From contig CAVYUN010000003.1 in NCBI GenBank assembly GCA_963771735.1, positions 62,001-126,000 on the forward strand: DNA of 64,000 nucleotides, in the 5' to 3' direction. The position numbers were made by a program, and so were the translations under genes. Of this stretch, positions 51,044 to 59,404 are shown one piece after another. Position 1 is the stretch's first letter, and each line of letters opens with the position of its first letter. The notes under the pieces were generated by a model that saw only the letters and a list, made by a program, of their open reading frames with translations, searched no databases and had not been told where the DNA came from. This DNA is from 66-474 sp963771735. Its GTDB lineage: Bacteria > Pseudomonadota > Gammaproteobacteria > Xanthomonadales > Rhodanobacteraceae.

Positions 51044-52225
51044 CTAACACCTTTCGCGCAGCCATGACTGCGCGGTTTCGCCGTCCATCGGTCTGGCAAA
51101 GAAATAGCCCTGGGCCTGTTCGCAGCCGAGTTCCGTCAGTGCACGCGCTTGCGCTTCGGTCTCGACGCCTTCGGCCACCGTGGTGAGATGCAACTCCTTG
51201 CCCAGCCGGATCGTCGCGACGACGATCTTGCTCGCTTCCTCGGATGTCAACATGGCCGCGACAAACGACCGGTCTATCTTGATTTCGGAAAACGGCAGTT
51301 GCGCCAGCTGCACCAGCGAGGAATAGCCGGTGCCGAAGTCATCGATGCTGAGCTGGAAACCTTTCAGCCGCACGCGGGTGAGAATGTCGAGTGTCTCGGC
51401 CGTACGCCGGGTCGCGGTGGTTTCGGTCAACTCGAGGATGACGCGCGCCGGATCGACATGCAGCCGGACGCACTGCTCGTGCAGCACATCCGCGAAAGCC
51501 ACGTCGGTGAGATTGCTGCCGGAAATATTGATCGCCAGCTCCAGCGCGTTGTCGCGGGCGACATCCGCGAACCAGGTAAGGCTTGACTCGATCATGCGGT
51601 CGGTAAGCCTGCCCATCTTGCCGGAGTGCTCGACCAGCATCAGGAACCGGTCGGGTGCCAGCGTGCCCAGCTCCGGATGCTGCCAGCGCACCAGCGCCTC
51701 CACCCCGCCTGGCCGACCGCTGGCCAGAAGCATCTTCGGCTGGAAGTGCGGCTTGAATTGCCTGGAGCACAATGCCGCCTCGATCTCGTCCAGGGAAACT
51801 TCATGCTTGATCTGCACCACCGTCCCGGAGGACAACCGTGCACGCACATCCGTGTCCAGCAGCGCGTGCAGTTCGGCCGACTTGAACGGTTTGGGCAGGA
51901 TTCCGCCGATGCACAGTCCACGCTCGATGCCGACGCGCTGAGCCGATTCCAGCACCTTGGTGCCCATGCCGCTCATCATGATGATGTTGGCGCGACATCT
52001 TGTCTCGGCGAGGCTGCGCAGCACCTCCACGCCATCCATGCCCGGCATCAGCAGGTCGATGATGATGTGGCTGGGTGCGAACCGCTCGACATCATCGAAA
52101 AATTCTTCCGTCGAGGCGGACATCCGCACGCTGAAACCGTGGCGCTGGGCGGCGAACGCCACCGTCTGCGCCACCGCGGGCTCGTCATCGAGGATGAGCA
52201 GCCGCCGGGTTGCTTCCGCGCCCAT
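51044..52225 (-). CDS. Response regulator with EAL domain, c-di-GMP phosphodiesterase
   Basis: The 393 residues hold a receiver domain (phosphoacceptor Asp57 in IIIDLLMPG, DDE at 13-15) and an EAL domain (from about 145) with EAL at 176-178, NISG, ELTET, DDFGTGYSS, KIDRSF and EGVET. All catalytic motifs are kept, so it is likely active in c-di-GMP breakdown. Its ATG overlaps the kinase stop by one base. Confidence 0.93.
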   Translation of the reverse strand: MGAEATRRLLILDDEPAVAQTVAFAAQRHGFSVRMSASTEEFFDDVERFAPSHIIIDLLMPGMDGVEVLRSLAETRCRANIIMMSGMGTKVLESAQRVGIERGLCIGGILPKPFKSAELHALLDTDVRARLSSGTVVQIKHEVSLDEIEAALCSRQFKPHFQPKMLLASGRPGGVEALVRWQHPELGTLAPDRFLMLVEHSGKMGRLTDRMIESSLTWFADVARDNALELAINISGSNLTDVAFADVLHEQCVRLHVDPARVILELTETTATRRTAETLDILTRVRLKGFQLSIDDFGTGYSSLVQLAQLPFSEIKIDRSFVAAMLTSEEASKIVVATIRLGKELHLTTVAEGVETEAQARALTELGCEQAQGYFFARPMDGETAQSWLRERC

Positions 52226-54510
52226 CAGCCTTCGCCACCCGCCGACCGCGCCTCGTTCAGCACGTCGTGGAGCTTGGCCGCCAGCTCTCGCTTGCGATAC
52301 GGTTTGTGCAAGAGATTTATGCCCGCATCCACGCGGCCGTGATGGACGATCGCGTTTTCCGTGTAGCCCGAGGTATAGAGCACCGGCAAGCCGGGGCGCA
52401 GCGCACGTGCTGCTTCGGCGAGCTGGGGTCCGGTCATGCCACCGGGCATGATCACGTCGGTGAACAGCAGGTCGCAGGGCACGCTTTTGCGAAGCAGCTC
52501 CAGCGCATCGGGTCCGTTGGATGCCGTCACGACGCGATAACCAAGGCTCTCCAGCAATCGCAGTGCATGCGCGCGCACCAGGTCGTCGTCCTCCACCAAC
52601 AGGATCCTTTCGCCGTTGCGCGCGTTCTCCTCCGGCTTGATGCCGATGCCAGGCTCCGGGGTGCCCGAACCCTGGGGCAAGTAAAGATTGACCACGGTGC
52701 CGTGTCCCAGCTCAGAATAAATCGCGACGTGTCCGCCCGACTGCTTGGTGAAACCGTAGACCATGCTCAGGCCCAGGCCGGTCCCCTTGCCACGCGGCTT
52801 GGTGGTGAAAAACGGGTCGAACGCCCGCGCCACATCTGCGGCGCTCATGCCGGTTCCGGTGTCCGACACCGAAATCCGCACATACGCGCCGGGCGCGACG
52901 TCCCCCCGTTGTTCGGCATAGTCCTGGTCCAGGATGACGTTGCCGGTCTCGACCAACAACCTGCCGCCATCCGACATGGCATCGCGGGCATTGATGCACA
53001 AGTTGAGCAGGGCCGATTCGAACTGCGCGGGATCCACCGACACCATGGAGACATCGGACGCATGCTCCACCGCGAGCTCGATGTTCTCGCCCAGCGTGCG
53101 CTGCAGCAGATTGTGCATGCCGTCGATCAGCTCGTTCGGGCGAACGGTCCTGGGTTCCAGCGCCTGCCGGCGCGCGAACGCGAGGAGATGCCGGGTCAGT
53201 TCGGCGCCGCGCTCGCCGGCCGTGCGAATCATCTCGACGAGGGGCAGCACTTCCGCCCGGTCCGAAAGTTCCTCCACCAGCGTATCGGCATTGCCGACGA
53301 TCACGGTAAGCAGATTGTTGAAGTCGTGCGCGATGCCGCCAGTGAGCTGCCCGATCGCCTCCAGCTTTTGTGACTGTGCCAGACGCTGCTCCAGATCCAC
53401 GCGCTCGCTGACGTCCGTATGGATTTTCAGTACCCCGGCAGGCTCGCCATCCTCGTCGTGCAGCAGGGTCCAATGTCCATCGACGGTGATGGTGTTGCCA
53501 CCTGCAGCGGTCTGCCGCAGGCGCCCCGACCACTCGCCCTTCTCGAATACCTGCGCGTCTGCTTCCTCGAATGCGACCGGATCGTCGTAAACGACGATCT
53601 CCTCCACACGCCTCCCGACCGCATTCTCGCGGGAGATGCCGTACATGGTCTCCGCAGCCTTGTTCCAGTAGCGGACGCGATGATCGAGGCCGCGCACCAG
53701 GATCGCGTCCTTGGCACGGTCCAGCAACGTCGCCTGTTCGCGCAGCCTGTCCTCGCGCTCCTTGCGGTCGGACAGGTCGGTCATCGCCCCGACAACGCGC
53801 ACGACCTTGCCAGACGAGTCACGGATGAAAAACCCGCGGTCGTAAACAAACGCATAGCTGCCGTCCTGCCGGCGAAAACGAAACTCGCAAGACCACTGTT
53901 CGGCGTCGCTTGCGAGCGCCTCGGCCATGCTGCGCGAGACGCGTGTGCGATCCTGCGGGTGGATATGGTCGCGCAGCCACTCGATGGTGTTCTCCACCTG
54001 TTCGGGTGGAATGCCGAATCGCCGCAGCAGGCCGTCGTTCCACCAGATGCGGTTTTTTGCCACGTTGCGATCCCAAACCACGTCGTTGGTGGCGCGGGTA
54101 ACGTAGTTGAACCGCTCGAGGCTGAGCCGCAAGGCGGCCTCGGTGCGCAGGCGCTCGGTAACGTTATGGGCGAGCACCAGCCGCGCTGCCTCGCCGCCGA
54201 ACGTGATGTCTTCGGCGGTTATCTCCACATCGATCAGCGTGCCATCCTTCTTCCGATGCCGCCGCAACCCGTGGTTGCGATGGCCCGCAGGGTCGGCCGA
54301 ATGCTCATTCGCCCAATGTGCGTTATCTTCCGGCGGGCGCATATCGCCAATCGTCATCGCGAGGAATTCCTCCTCGCTGTATCCGTATTGCCGACATGCT
54401 TGTGCATTGACCGCCAGGAACCGACCGCTGGCGTTCTCGAGCACCCACATGGGCAGTGGGTTGGAGACGAACAGCAACTCGTAGAATTCGTCGTTCACAG
54501 GCTCGCGCAC
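52225..54510 (-). CDS. Hybrid histidine kinase with three PAS domains
   Basis: Cytoplasmic kinase of 761 residues without membrane helices: PAS domains about 10-125, 135-250 and 258-375, HisKA with His395 in GGIAHDFNNLL, HATPase (DTGTGMSAAD, GKGTGLGLSMVYG) and a C-terminal receiver (Asp in LLFTDVIMPG). It probably signals to the overlapping REC-EAL protein, possibly by phosphorelay. The stimulus is unknown. The 280-base gap upstream (54511-54790) is shared with the divergent VOC gene. Confidence 0.92.
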   Translation of the reverse strand: MREPVNDEFYELLFVSNPLPMWVLENASGRFLAVNAQACRQYGYSEEEFLAMTIGDMRPPEDNAHWANEHSADPAGHRNHGLRRHRKKDGTLIDVEITAEDITFGGEAARLVLAHNVTERLRTEAALRLSLERFNYVTRATNDVVWDRNVAKNRIWWNDGLLRRFGIPPEQVENTIEWLRDHIHPQDRTRVSRSMAEALASDAEQWSCEFRFRRQDGSYAFVYDRGFFIRDSSGKVVRVVGAMTDLSDRKEREDRLREQATLLDRAKDAILVRGLDHRVRYWNKAAETMYGISRENAVGRRVEEIVVYDDPVAFEEADAQVFEKGEWSGRLRQTAAGGNTITVDGHWTLLHDEDGEPAGVLKIHTDVSERVDLEQRLAQSQKLEAIGQLTGGIAHDFNNLLTVIVGNADTLVEELSDRAEVLPLVEMIRTAGERGAELTRHLLAFARRQALEPRTVRPNELIDGMHNLLQRTLGENIELAVEHASDVSMVSVDPAQFESALLNLCINARDAMSDGGRLLVETGNVILDQDYAEQRGDVAPGAYVRISVSDTGTGMSAADVARAFDPFFTTKPRGKGTGLGLSMVYGFTKQSGGHVAIYSELGHGTVVNLYLPQGSGTPEPGIGIKPEENARNGERILLVEDDDLVRAHALRLLESLGYRVVTASNGPDALELLRKSVPCDLLFTDVIMPGGMTGPQLAEAARALRPGLPVLYTSGYTENAIVHHGRVDAGINLLHKPYRKRELAAKLHDVLNEARSAGGEG

Positions 54511-54778
54511 CTACTCTTTCACATCGAATTCGCCCCGATCCGGACCGGCTTGTTGGTCAGCCTCGCGCCACACCGGCACCTGTATACCCAATGCCCGGAA
54601 AACGCAAGGAACCATGCATAAAAGATGCCGTGGAGTGGTTGGCGATGTGAACGGGTTCGAGGGCGTGGCGACTCGCCGGACAGGCGTGCAAGTCGCACAG
54701 CCACGTCCAGGTTGGCGCTTGCCGAGGCCGGAATGCCGACAGTCCCCACGCAGCCCGTACGGCAAGCCGGACCGGCCC

Positions 54779-54784
54779 TACAAT
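54779..54784 (+). promoter_or_regulatory. -10 box of the DUF1543-VOC gene
   Basis: TACAAT ends six bases before the ATG at 54791, so transcription would start at or next to the start codon. No clear -35 box. Confidence 0.45.
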
Positions 54785-54790
54785 GCAAGC

Positions 54791-55759
54791 ATGAGCCAAC
54801 AGGATCGCCTGATCGCCTGCGTACTCGGCGGCGCCGCAGCGGGCGCGAAAACCGAATTGCACGACGTGGCCTTCGCGGTCGGCGATTCGCTGGAAGCCGT
54901 GCACGAGCAATTGCTCGATGGCTGGTTCGGCGATCCGCATGGCCTGCACGTCGATGCGTGGTGCTTCCTCGACAGCGTGCAGGGTTATTGCGTGCATCTT
55001 GCGCATGAGCCAGCAGACAACGACCTGCACCTGTACTTCATCAACATCGGCGGCTATCGCCCCGGCGTGTTCGGCGAACACCACGCATGGGGATTCGTCG
55101 GCGCGCCGGACAAGGCTGAAGCGAAAGTGCGCGCCCAAAGGACGATGCTGCCGGAGCACGAGGAGACCCACAAAGACGACCTGTACGACATCGACGATTG
55201 CCTGCAGGTCGGCGAAATCGCCGGCCGGCACGTGCACCTGACCCCGGATCCGCAGGCAAAAGGCCCGATCGTCTGCAACGGTTACTTCCCGCTGCCCAAA
55301 GCGACCATCGACCGCTGGCAGGCGCGGCGGAGCCGCCGCGACGAACGACCACCTTTCCACCTCGCCTTTCCGGTGAACTCGCTGGCCGATGCCCGCGCCT
55401 TCTACGGCGAGTTGCTTGGCTGTCCCGAAGGACGCTCCAGCGAGAACTGGGTGGACTTCGACTTTTACGGCCACCAGATCGTCGCGCACCTCGCGCCGGG
55501 TGCCACGCGCGTTTCATCGCGCCAGGCCGTGGATGGCGACGCGGTACCGGTGCCGCACTTCGGCGCCGTGCTCGACATGACTGCGTGGCAGGCCCTGGCC
55601 GACAAATTGCGCGCGGCCGGCACGCATTTCGTGATCGACCCGCACGTGCGCTTCAAGGGCCAGACCGGCGAGCAAGCCACGATGTTCCTGCTCGATCCCT
55701 CCGGCAACGCGCTGGAGTTCAAGGCGTTCGCGGATCGCTCGAAACTGTTCGCAAAATAG
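54791..55759 (+). CDS. DUF1543-VOC fusion protein
   Basis: The first half (about 1-165) matches DUF1543: LIACVLGGAAAGAKTELHDV and WFGDPHGLHVDAWCFLDSV. The second half (about 180-320) is a vicinal oxygen chelate domain: FHLAFPVNSLADARAFYGEL, HFGAVLDM and the closing Glu in GNALEFKAF. Together 322 residues with no sign of a stop between. Enzyme activity unknown; the VOC half resembles glyoxalase/dioxygenase-like proteins. Confidence 0.85.
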   Translation: MSQQDRLIACVLGGAAAGAKTELHDVAFAVGDSLEAVHEQLLDGWFGDPHGLHVDAWCFLDSVQGYCVHLAHEPADNDLHLYFINIGGYRPGVFGEHHAWGFVGAPDKAEAKVRAQRTMLPEHEETHKDDLYDIDDCLQVGEIAGRHVHLTPDPQAKGPIVCNGYFPLPKATIDRWQARRSRRDERPPFHLAFPVNSLADARAFYGELLGCPEGRSSENWVDFDFYGHQIVAHLAPGATRVSSRQAVDGDAVPVPHFGAVLDMTAWQALADKLRAAGTHFVIDPHVRFKGQTGEQATMFLLDPSGNALEFKAFADRSKLFAK

Positions 55760-55913
55760 GTATTTGGGTCTCACCGACGCGAAGCGCGAACCCGCAGGCC
55801 GCCTACAGTTGCGCTCGACACGGGATCGAGCTACCGGCCGCCTGCTCCTGGAGCACCGCTCGCCACCAGCATTCGCCGGCGTGCTGGCGCGTCGATACTG
55901 ACGCACCTGTCCG

Positions 55914-56183
55914 TCACCGGCATCGCGTGTGCAATCGGAGTCGATGCGCAACGCCCCTTGTCCGTGGCCTATCCCGGCTGCCGTGAAAAACCTGATCGAG
56001 AGGCTGGCCGAATGCCTCGGCGATGCGAAAGGCGCATTCCAGCGTGGGCGAGTACTTGCCCGCCTCGATGGCCGCGATCGTCTGGCGCGTCACGCCCACT
56101 CGCTTGCCCAGCTCCGCCTGCGTCATCTCGTTCGCGTGAAAACGCAGGGCGCGGATGTTGTTGGTCAGGCGCCGCTCAGGCAT
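55914..56183 (-). CDS. XRE-family transcription regulator
   Basis: Small helix-turn-helix protein of 89 residues: MTQAELGKRVGVTRQTIAAIE and AGKYSPTLECAFRIAEAF match the short Cro/cI-like regulators often paired with DUF2178 membrane proteins. The final 20 residues are Arg-rich and may not be part of the fold. Its ATG overlaps the upstream membrane gene by 8 bases. The gap 55760-55913 holds nothing I can name. Confidence 0.85.
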   Translation of the reverse strand: MPERRLTNNIRALRFHANEMTQAELGKRVGVTRQTIAAIEAGKYSPTLECAFRIAEAFGQPLDQVFHGSRDRPRTRGVAHRLRLHTRCR

Positions 56184-56603
56184 GCCAGCCCCTGCGGTAG
56201 CCGAGCACGATGACGCTGCTGCGCACGATTTCCGCGATGGCGATGACGGCCAACGTCGAATGCACGATGTCCCAGCCCAGCTGCGAGAACGGCATGACCA
56301 TGCCGGTGTAGATGGTGCCGGCCAGCAGCACGTAATAGCCGATCCGGGAAGAACGCCATTCGATGAAACAATCGCGCTCGTCTTCCCGCGAGTTCGCCGC
56401 GCCCCCGCCGGTCGCCATACAGCCAGGCTCCGAACGCGACCACGGCCAACGTGCCGAGGGCCATCGCCAGCATGCCGATGCATGCAAGGAACCGGCCGGT
56501 CGGGATGCAGGTAATGCATCGCGTTGACGGCGGCGAAATACAGGCCCGGCACGATGACCAGGGCGGTCAACCAGATCCAGGCAAAACGTTCTTTGGCCAA
56601 CAT
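56176..56603 (-). pseudogene. DUF2178-like membrane protein gene with two frameshifts
   Basis: Three frames combine: MLAKERFAWIWLTALVIVPG to YLHPDRP, then RFLACIGMLAMALGTLAVVA to YGDRRGRG, then REDERDCFIEWRSSRIGYYV to LGYRRGWHA. Each piece has a hydrophobic helix and the charged DERD segment is characteristic. Each shift equals one extra base (or two missing), near 56485 and 56395. Overlaps the XRE gene, its usual partner. Confidence 0.7.
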
Positions 56604-56633
56604 GCTGTCGAGCTCCAAACCATGACAGCCGCA

Positions 56634-56662
56634 AATGTATGCCTCGACTTACATCATGTCAA
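56634..56662 (-). promoter_or_regulatory. Promoter of the DUF2178-like/XRE operon
   Basis: TTGACA and TACATT with 17-base spacing on the minus strand, in an AT-rich patch (56634-56695). CTTGACATGATGTAAG over the -35 box is an imperfect palindrome that could bind the XRE product. The rest of 56663-56769 holds no gene. Confidence 0.65.
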
Positions 56663-56769
56663 GTATATTTAACATTAAGTTGCTCTATCTTTACATGTGC
56701 GCCCGTTGGCAGCGCGCCGTGGCACGTGGACTCCGGGATGAATGTGCCACCGTGAAGTGCGGAGTGGAC

Positions 56770-57848
56770 TTACGGCGATTCCGTCCGCGCGATGGCGCAG
56801 AAGTGCTCGCCGGTATGTTCCCGCGCAAGCACATGCCGCCACCAGCGTTCGCCGGCGTGCGGCGCGTCGATGCTGACGCGCTCGCCCATCACCGGCGTGG
56901 CCAGGGCGATGCCATTCGCATGCGCCAGCGTGAGCACGCGCTCGAAGGGCTCGTGCCACGGATGCACGGAAAGATCGAAGGTGCCGTTGTCGATAGGGAG
57001 CAACCAGTCGCCGCGCAAATCCTCGTGCGCCTCCAGCGTCTGCTCGGGATGCATGTGCACGTATGGCCACTCCGTGTTGTATAGCACCGGTCCTCATCAG
57101 GGTCAGGTCGAACGGCCCGAAGCAGCAGCCGATTTCGGCGAAGCCGGCGAAGTAGCCGCTGTCGCCGCTGAAGAACACGCGTCGTTCCCCGTCGTCGATC
57201 GTCCACGAGCACCACAGCGTGCGGTCCCCGTCACACAAGGTACGCCCGGAGAAATGCTGCGCGGGCGTGACGGTGAAACGCACGCCCTCCACTCGGTGCC
57301 CTGCCACCAGTGGAACTGGCGCGCCCAGTCGCGCGCGATGCCCCACCCGGCCAGGCGTTCGCCGACGCCGAGCGGCGTCAGGAATGTTTCCACCTTGGCG
57401 GCCAGCGCCAGGATCGCGTGGTAATCAAGATGGTCGTAATGGTCATGCGAAAGGATCGCGCCGCGGATCAGCGGCAGCTCGTCGATCGCGATCGGCGGCG
57501 ATGGAAGCGCTCGGACCGAACCACGAAAACGGCGACGCGCGCCGCGCGACGCAGATGGTCAGCCACCGGTGTCCACGCAGTTTCATCAACATCGTCGAAT
57601 GGCCGAGCAGTAAGGCTGCGGTCCGGCGTCCATCCAGCTCCTCGCGGGAAAACTTCGTACGGAATCGGCGCGCGCGGCCGCGTATCCGCGGGCTTCTCGA
57701 ATAACACCTCCCGCATCGACTTCCAGCGCGACTTCTTCGGACCGGCCGGCAGCGGTCGCGGCGCGGCGTTGCGGAAGCGGCCGTCGGCGGTTTGCAGCGA
57801 CGCCGAATGCCCGGCGTGCGAGGTGTGCGGGTCGAGCAAGTCAGCCAT
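56770..57848 (-). pseudogene. MBL-fold hydrolase (UlaG/NAPE-PLD-like) gene with several frameshifts
   Basis: Recognisable parts lie in different frames: MADLLDPHTSHAGHSASLQT to APIPYEVFPR, LLLGHSTMLMKLRG, then LSHDHYDHLDYHAILAL (metal site), VRFTVTPAQHFSGRTL, FSGDSGYFAGFAEIG and finally EWPYVHMHPEQTLEAHED to the end. At least four shifts are needed and the usual Asp-Pro after WLT is lost, which argues for true decay. An intact relative would have about 350 residues. Confidence 0.75.
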
Positions 57849-57972
57849 GGTCACCAGTCCTTCCGGCCGTCCGTGTGGACGGAAGCAGCGCGAAGTAGCA
57901 ACCGCCACGTCTGGCAGACATGAGGGCAAATCGAACCGGCACAAGCCTGTCGGATGCACCTTGGTCCCGGGC

Positions 57973-58542
57973 TCACGGCGTCTCGTACAAATAGCGCTGC
58001 ACGATCGGCGCCAGCCACTTCACGGCATCGGCGTGGCTCATCTTCACCAGCGGCGGCAGCTCGAGTATGAAGCGAGAATAAGCGAAACCGAGGAACAAGC
58101 CGTTGATCAACGCGGCACGCGTCGCCGGTTTCGAATTCGCCCCGGCGGCGGCCAGCGTGGGGCCGGGTTGCGTGGACCAGATCGTGCGCATGCGTTCCGC
58201 TGCGCGCTTGTTGGTGGCAGCCGTGCGCAGCAAGGCCTGCAGGATGTCGTCTTCCTGCCAGCGATCCAGGAAATGCTCCACCAGCACCACCCCGACCTTC
58301 TCGCGCGGGACGCCACGCAACTCGGGAAGCCGCAGGTCGATGTCGGCCGCCGCCACGAACAGCCCCTGCTTGTTGGTGAAGTAACGCATGACCAGGCTCG
58401 GGTCGATGCCGGCATCCGCGGCGATCGCGCGGATCGTCGCGCGCTCGTAACCATCGCTCGCGAAACGCTGGCGCGCGGCTGAAAGGATCCTTGCACGGGT
58501 AGCTTCCCCTTGCTGCGCCCTGCTTGGTTTACCGGCTTTCAT
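57973..58542 (-). CDS. TetR-family repressor
   Basis: The 189 residues have an N-terminal HTH (ARILSAARQRFASDGYERAT with AIAADAGIDPSLVMRYFTNK, 46 residues) and a helical ligand domain of the TetR_C type. It is divergent from the AhpD-like operon; two palindromes in the gap are likely its operators, and one overlaps its own promoter, implying autorepression. Its ATG is about seven bases from a CACAAT -10 box. Ligand unknown. Confidence 0.92.
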   Translation of the reverse strand: MKAGKPSRAQQGEATRARILSAARQRFASDGYERATIRAIAADAGIDPSLVMRYFTNKQGLFVAAADIDLRLPELRGVPREKVGVVLVEHFLDRWQEDDILQALLRTAATNKRAAERMRTIWSTQPGPTLAAAGANSKPATRAALINGLFLGFAYSRFILELPPLVKMSHADAVKWLAPIVQRYLYETP

Positions 58543-58548
58543 GGCTCA

Positions 58549-58616
58549 ATTGTGCACACAGTCAACATCTGTTGACAACATTCTGTAGCGATCTTATTAT
58601 GTAAACATATGTTGAC
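58549..58616. promoter_or_regulatory. Divergent promoters with two TetR-type operators
   Basis: Plus strand: TTGACA (58572) and TATTAT (58595) spaced 17, near-consensus. Minus strand: TTGTCA and CACAAT spaced 18. Palindromes GTCAACATCTGTTGAC (58561-58576) and GTAAACATATGTTGAC (58601-58616) have the common form GTCAACATATGTTGAC and lie 40 bases apart centre to centre; they cover the plus -35 and start regions. Confidence 0.8.
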
Positions 58617-58640
58617 CAACGATTGTTTACACTAGGAACC

Positions 58641-59165
58641 GTGTACATCCCATTGACTGCAATCCAGACAACAAACACGCGCACCCGCCTCGACTTCAAA
58701 CAAGCTTCGCAGCATGCGTTCAAGGCCATGCTCGGGCTGGAAACGCATTTGGCTGGTTGCGGGCTCGATTCGAAGCTGCTCGAACTGGTCAAGATCCGCG
58801 TTTCCCAGATCAACGGTTGCGCGTACTGCATCGACATGCATTGGCGTGGCGCACGCGCACACGGCGAAACAGAGCAACGGCTGTATGCGCTCGATGCCTG
58901 GCGCGAATCACCCTCCTACAGCGAACGCGAGAGGACGGCGCTTGCGTGGGCCGAGGCGGTGACGCGCCTCGACCATGGCCACGTGCCCGATGCCTTGTAC
59001 GAAGTCGCACGCGGACATTTCGACGATCGCGAACTGGTCGACCTGACCCTGGCAATTGCCACCATCAACGCATGGAACCGGCTGTGCATCGCGTTCCGCT
59101 CGCAGCCCGGGGGACACCCGTCAGGCGGCAACACGCGGCCGGCACCATCGAGGTCAGCGCAATGA
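58641..59165 (+). CDS. Carboxymuconolactone decarboxylase / AhpD-like protein
   Basis: The 174 residues contain KIRVSQINGCAYCIDMHWRG, the CxxC-x3-H pattern of AhpD-like peroxidase or disulfide reductases, within a CMD fold. I chose the GTG at 58641 (AGGA just upstream); a TTG at 58623 is possible. First gene of the TetR-controlled operon; overlaps the next gene by four bases. Confidence 0.88.
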   Translation: MYIPLTAIQTTNTRTRLDFKQASQHAFKAMLGLETHLAGCGLDSKLLELVKIRVSQINGCAYCIDMHWRGARAHGETEQRLYALDAWRESPSYSERERTALAWAEAVTRLDHGHVPDALYEVARGHFDDRELVDLTLAIATINAWNRLCIAFRSQPGGHPSGGNTRPAPSRSAQ

Positions 59166-59404
59166 ACATGCACACACGTAGCGCTCTGGTTACAAACAAT
59201 CAGGCGAGCCGGATTGCCGTTCCGCAATGTCCGGAAAAACACGCCCAGGCCGACCCTGCCCCGCTGGCACGCCGCAGCGGCTGTGCGCGAACCGGTCCGC
59301 CAGCGAAGCACGCCCGCAGCAACGCCACCATGCCGCACGAACTGGGCAAGATCGTGCACGGCCTGCTCACGTTGCACGGCTACGTGACACCGAACCGACC
59401 ATGA
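59162..59404 (+). CDS. Small protein of unknown function
   Basis: An 80-residue frame that overlaps the genes on both sides by exactly four bases (ATGA twice). Sequence starts MNMHTRSALVTNNQASRIAV and ends KIVHGLLTLHGYVTPNRP. Not recognised. No signal or membrane helix. The double overlap supports translation. Confidence 0.55.
   Translation: MNMHTRSALVTNNQASRIAVPQCPEKHAQADPAPLARRSGCARTGPPAKHARSNATMPHELGKIVHGLLTLHGYVTPNRP

Noticed and set aside
57468..57959. Independent 163-codon gene on the minus strand
   Set aside because: Its first part is the N-terminus of the frameshifted MBL gene and the rest is out of frame.
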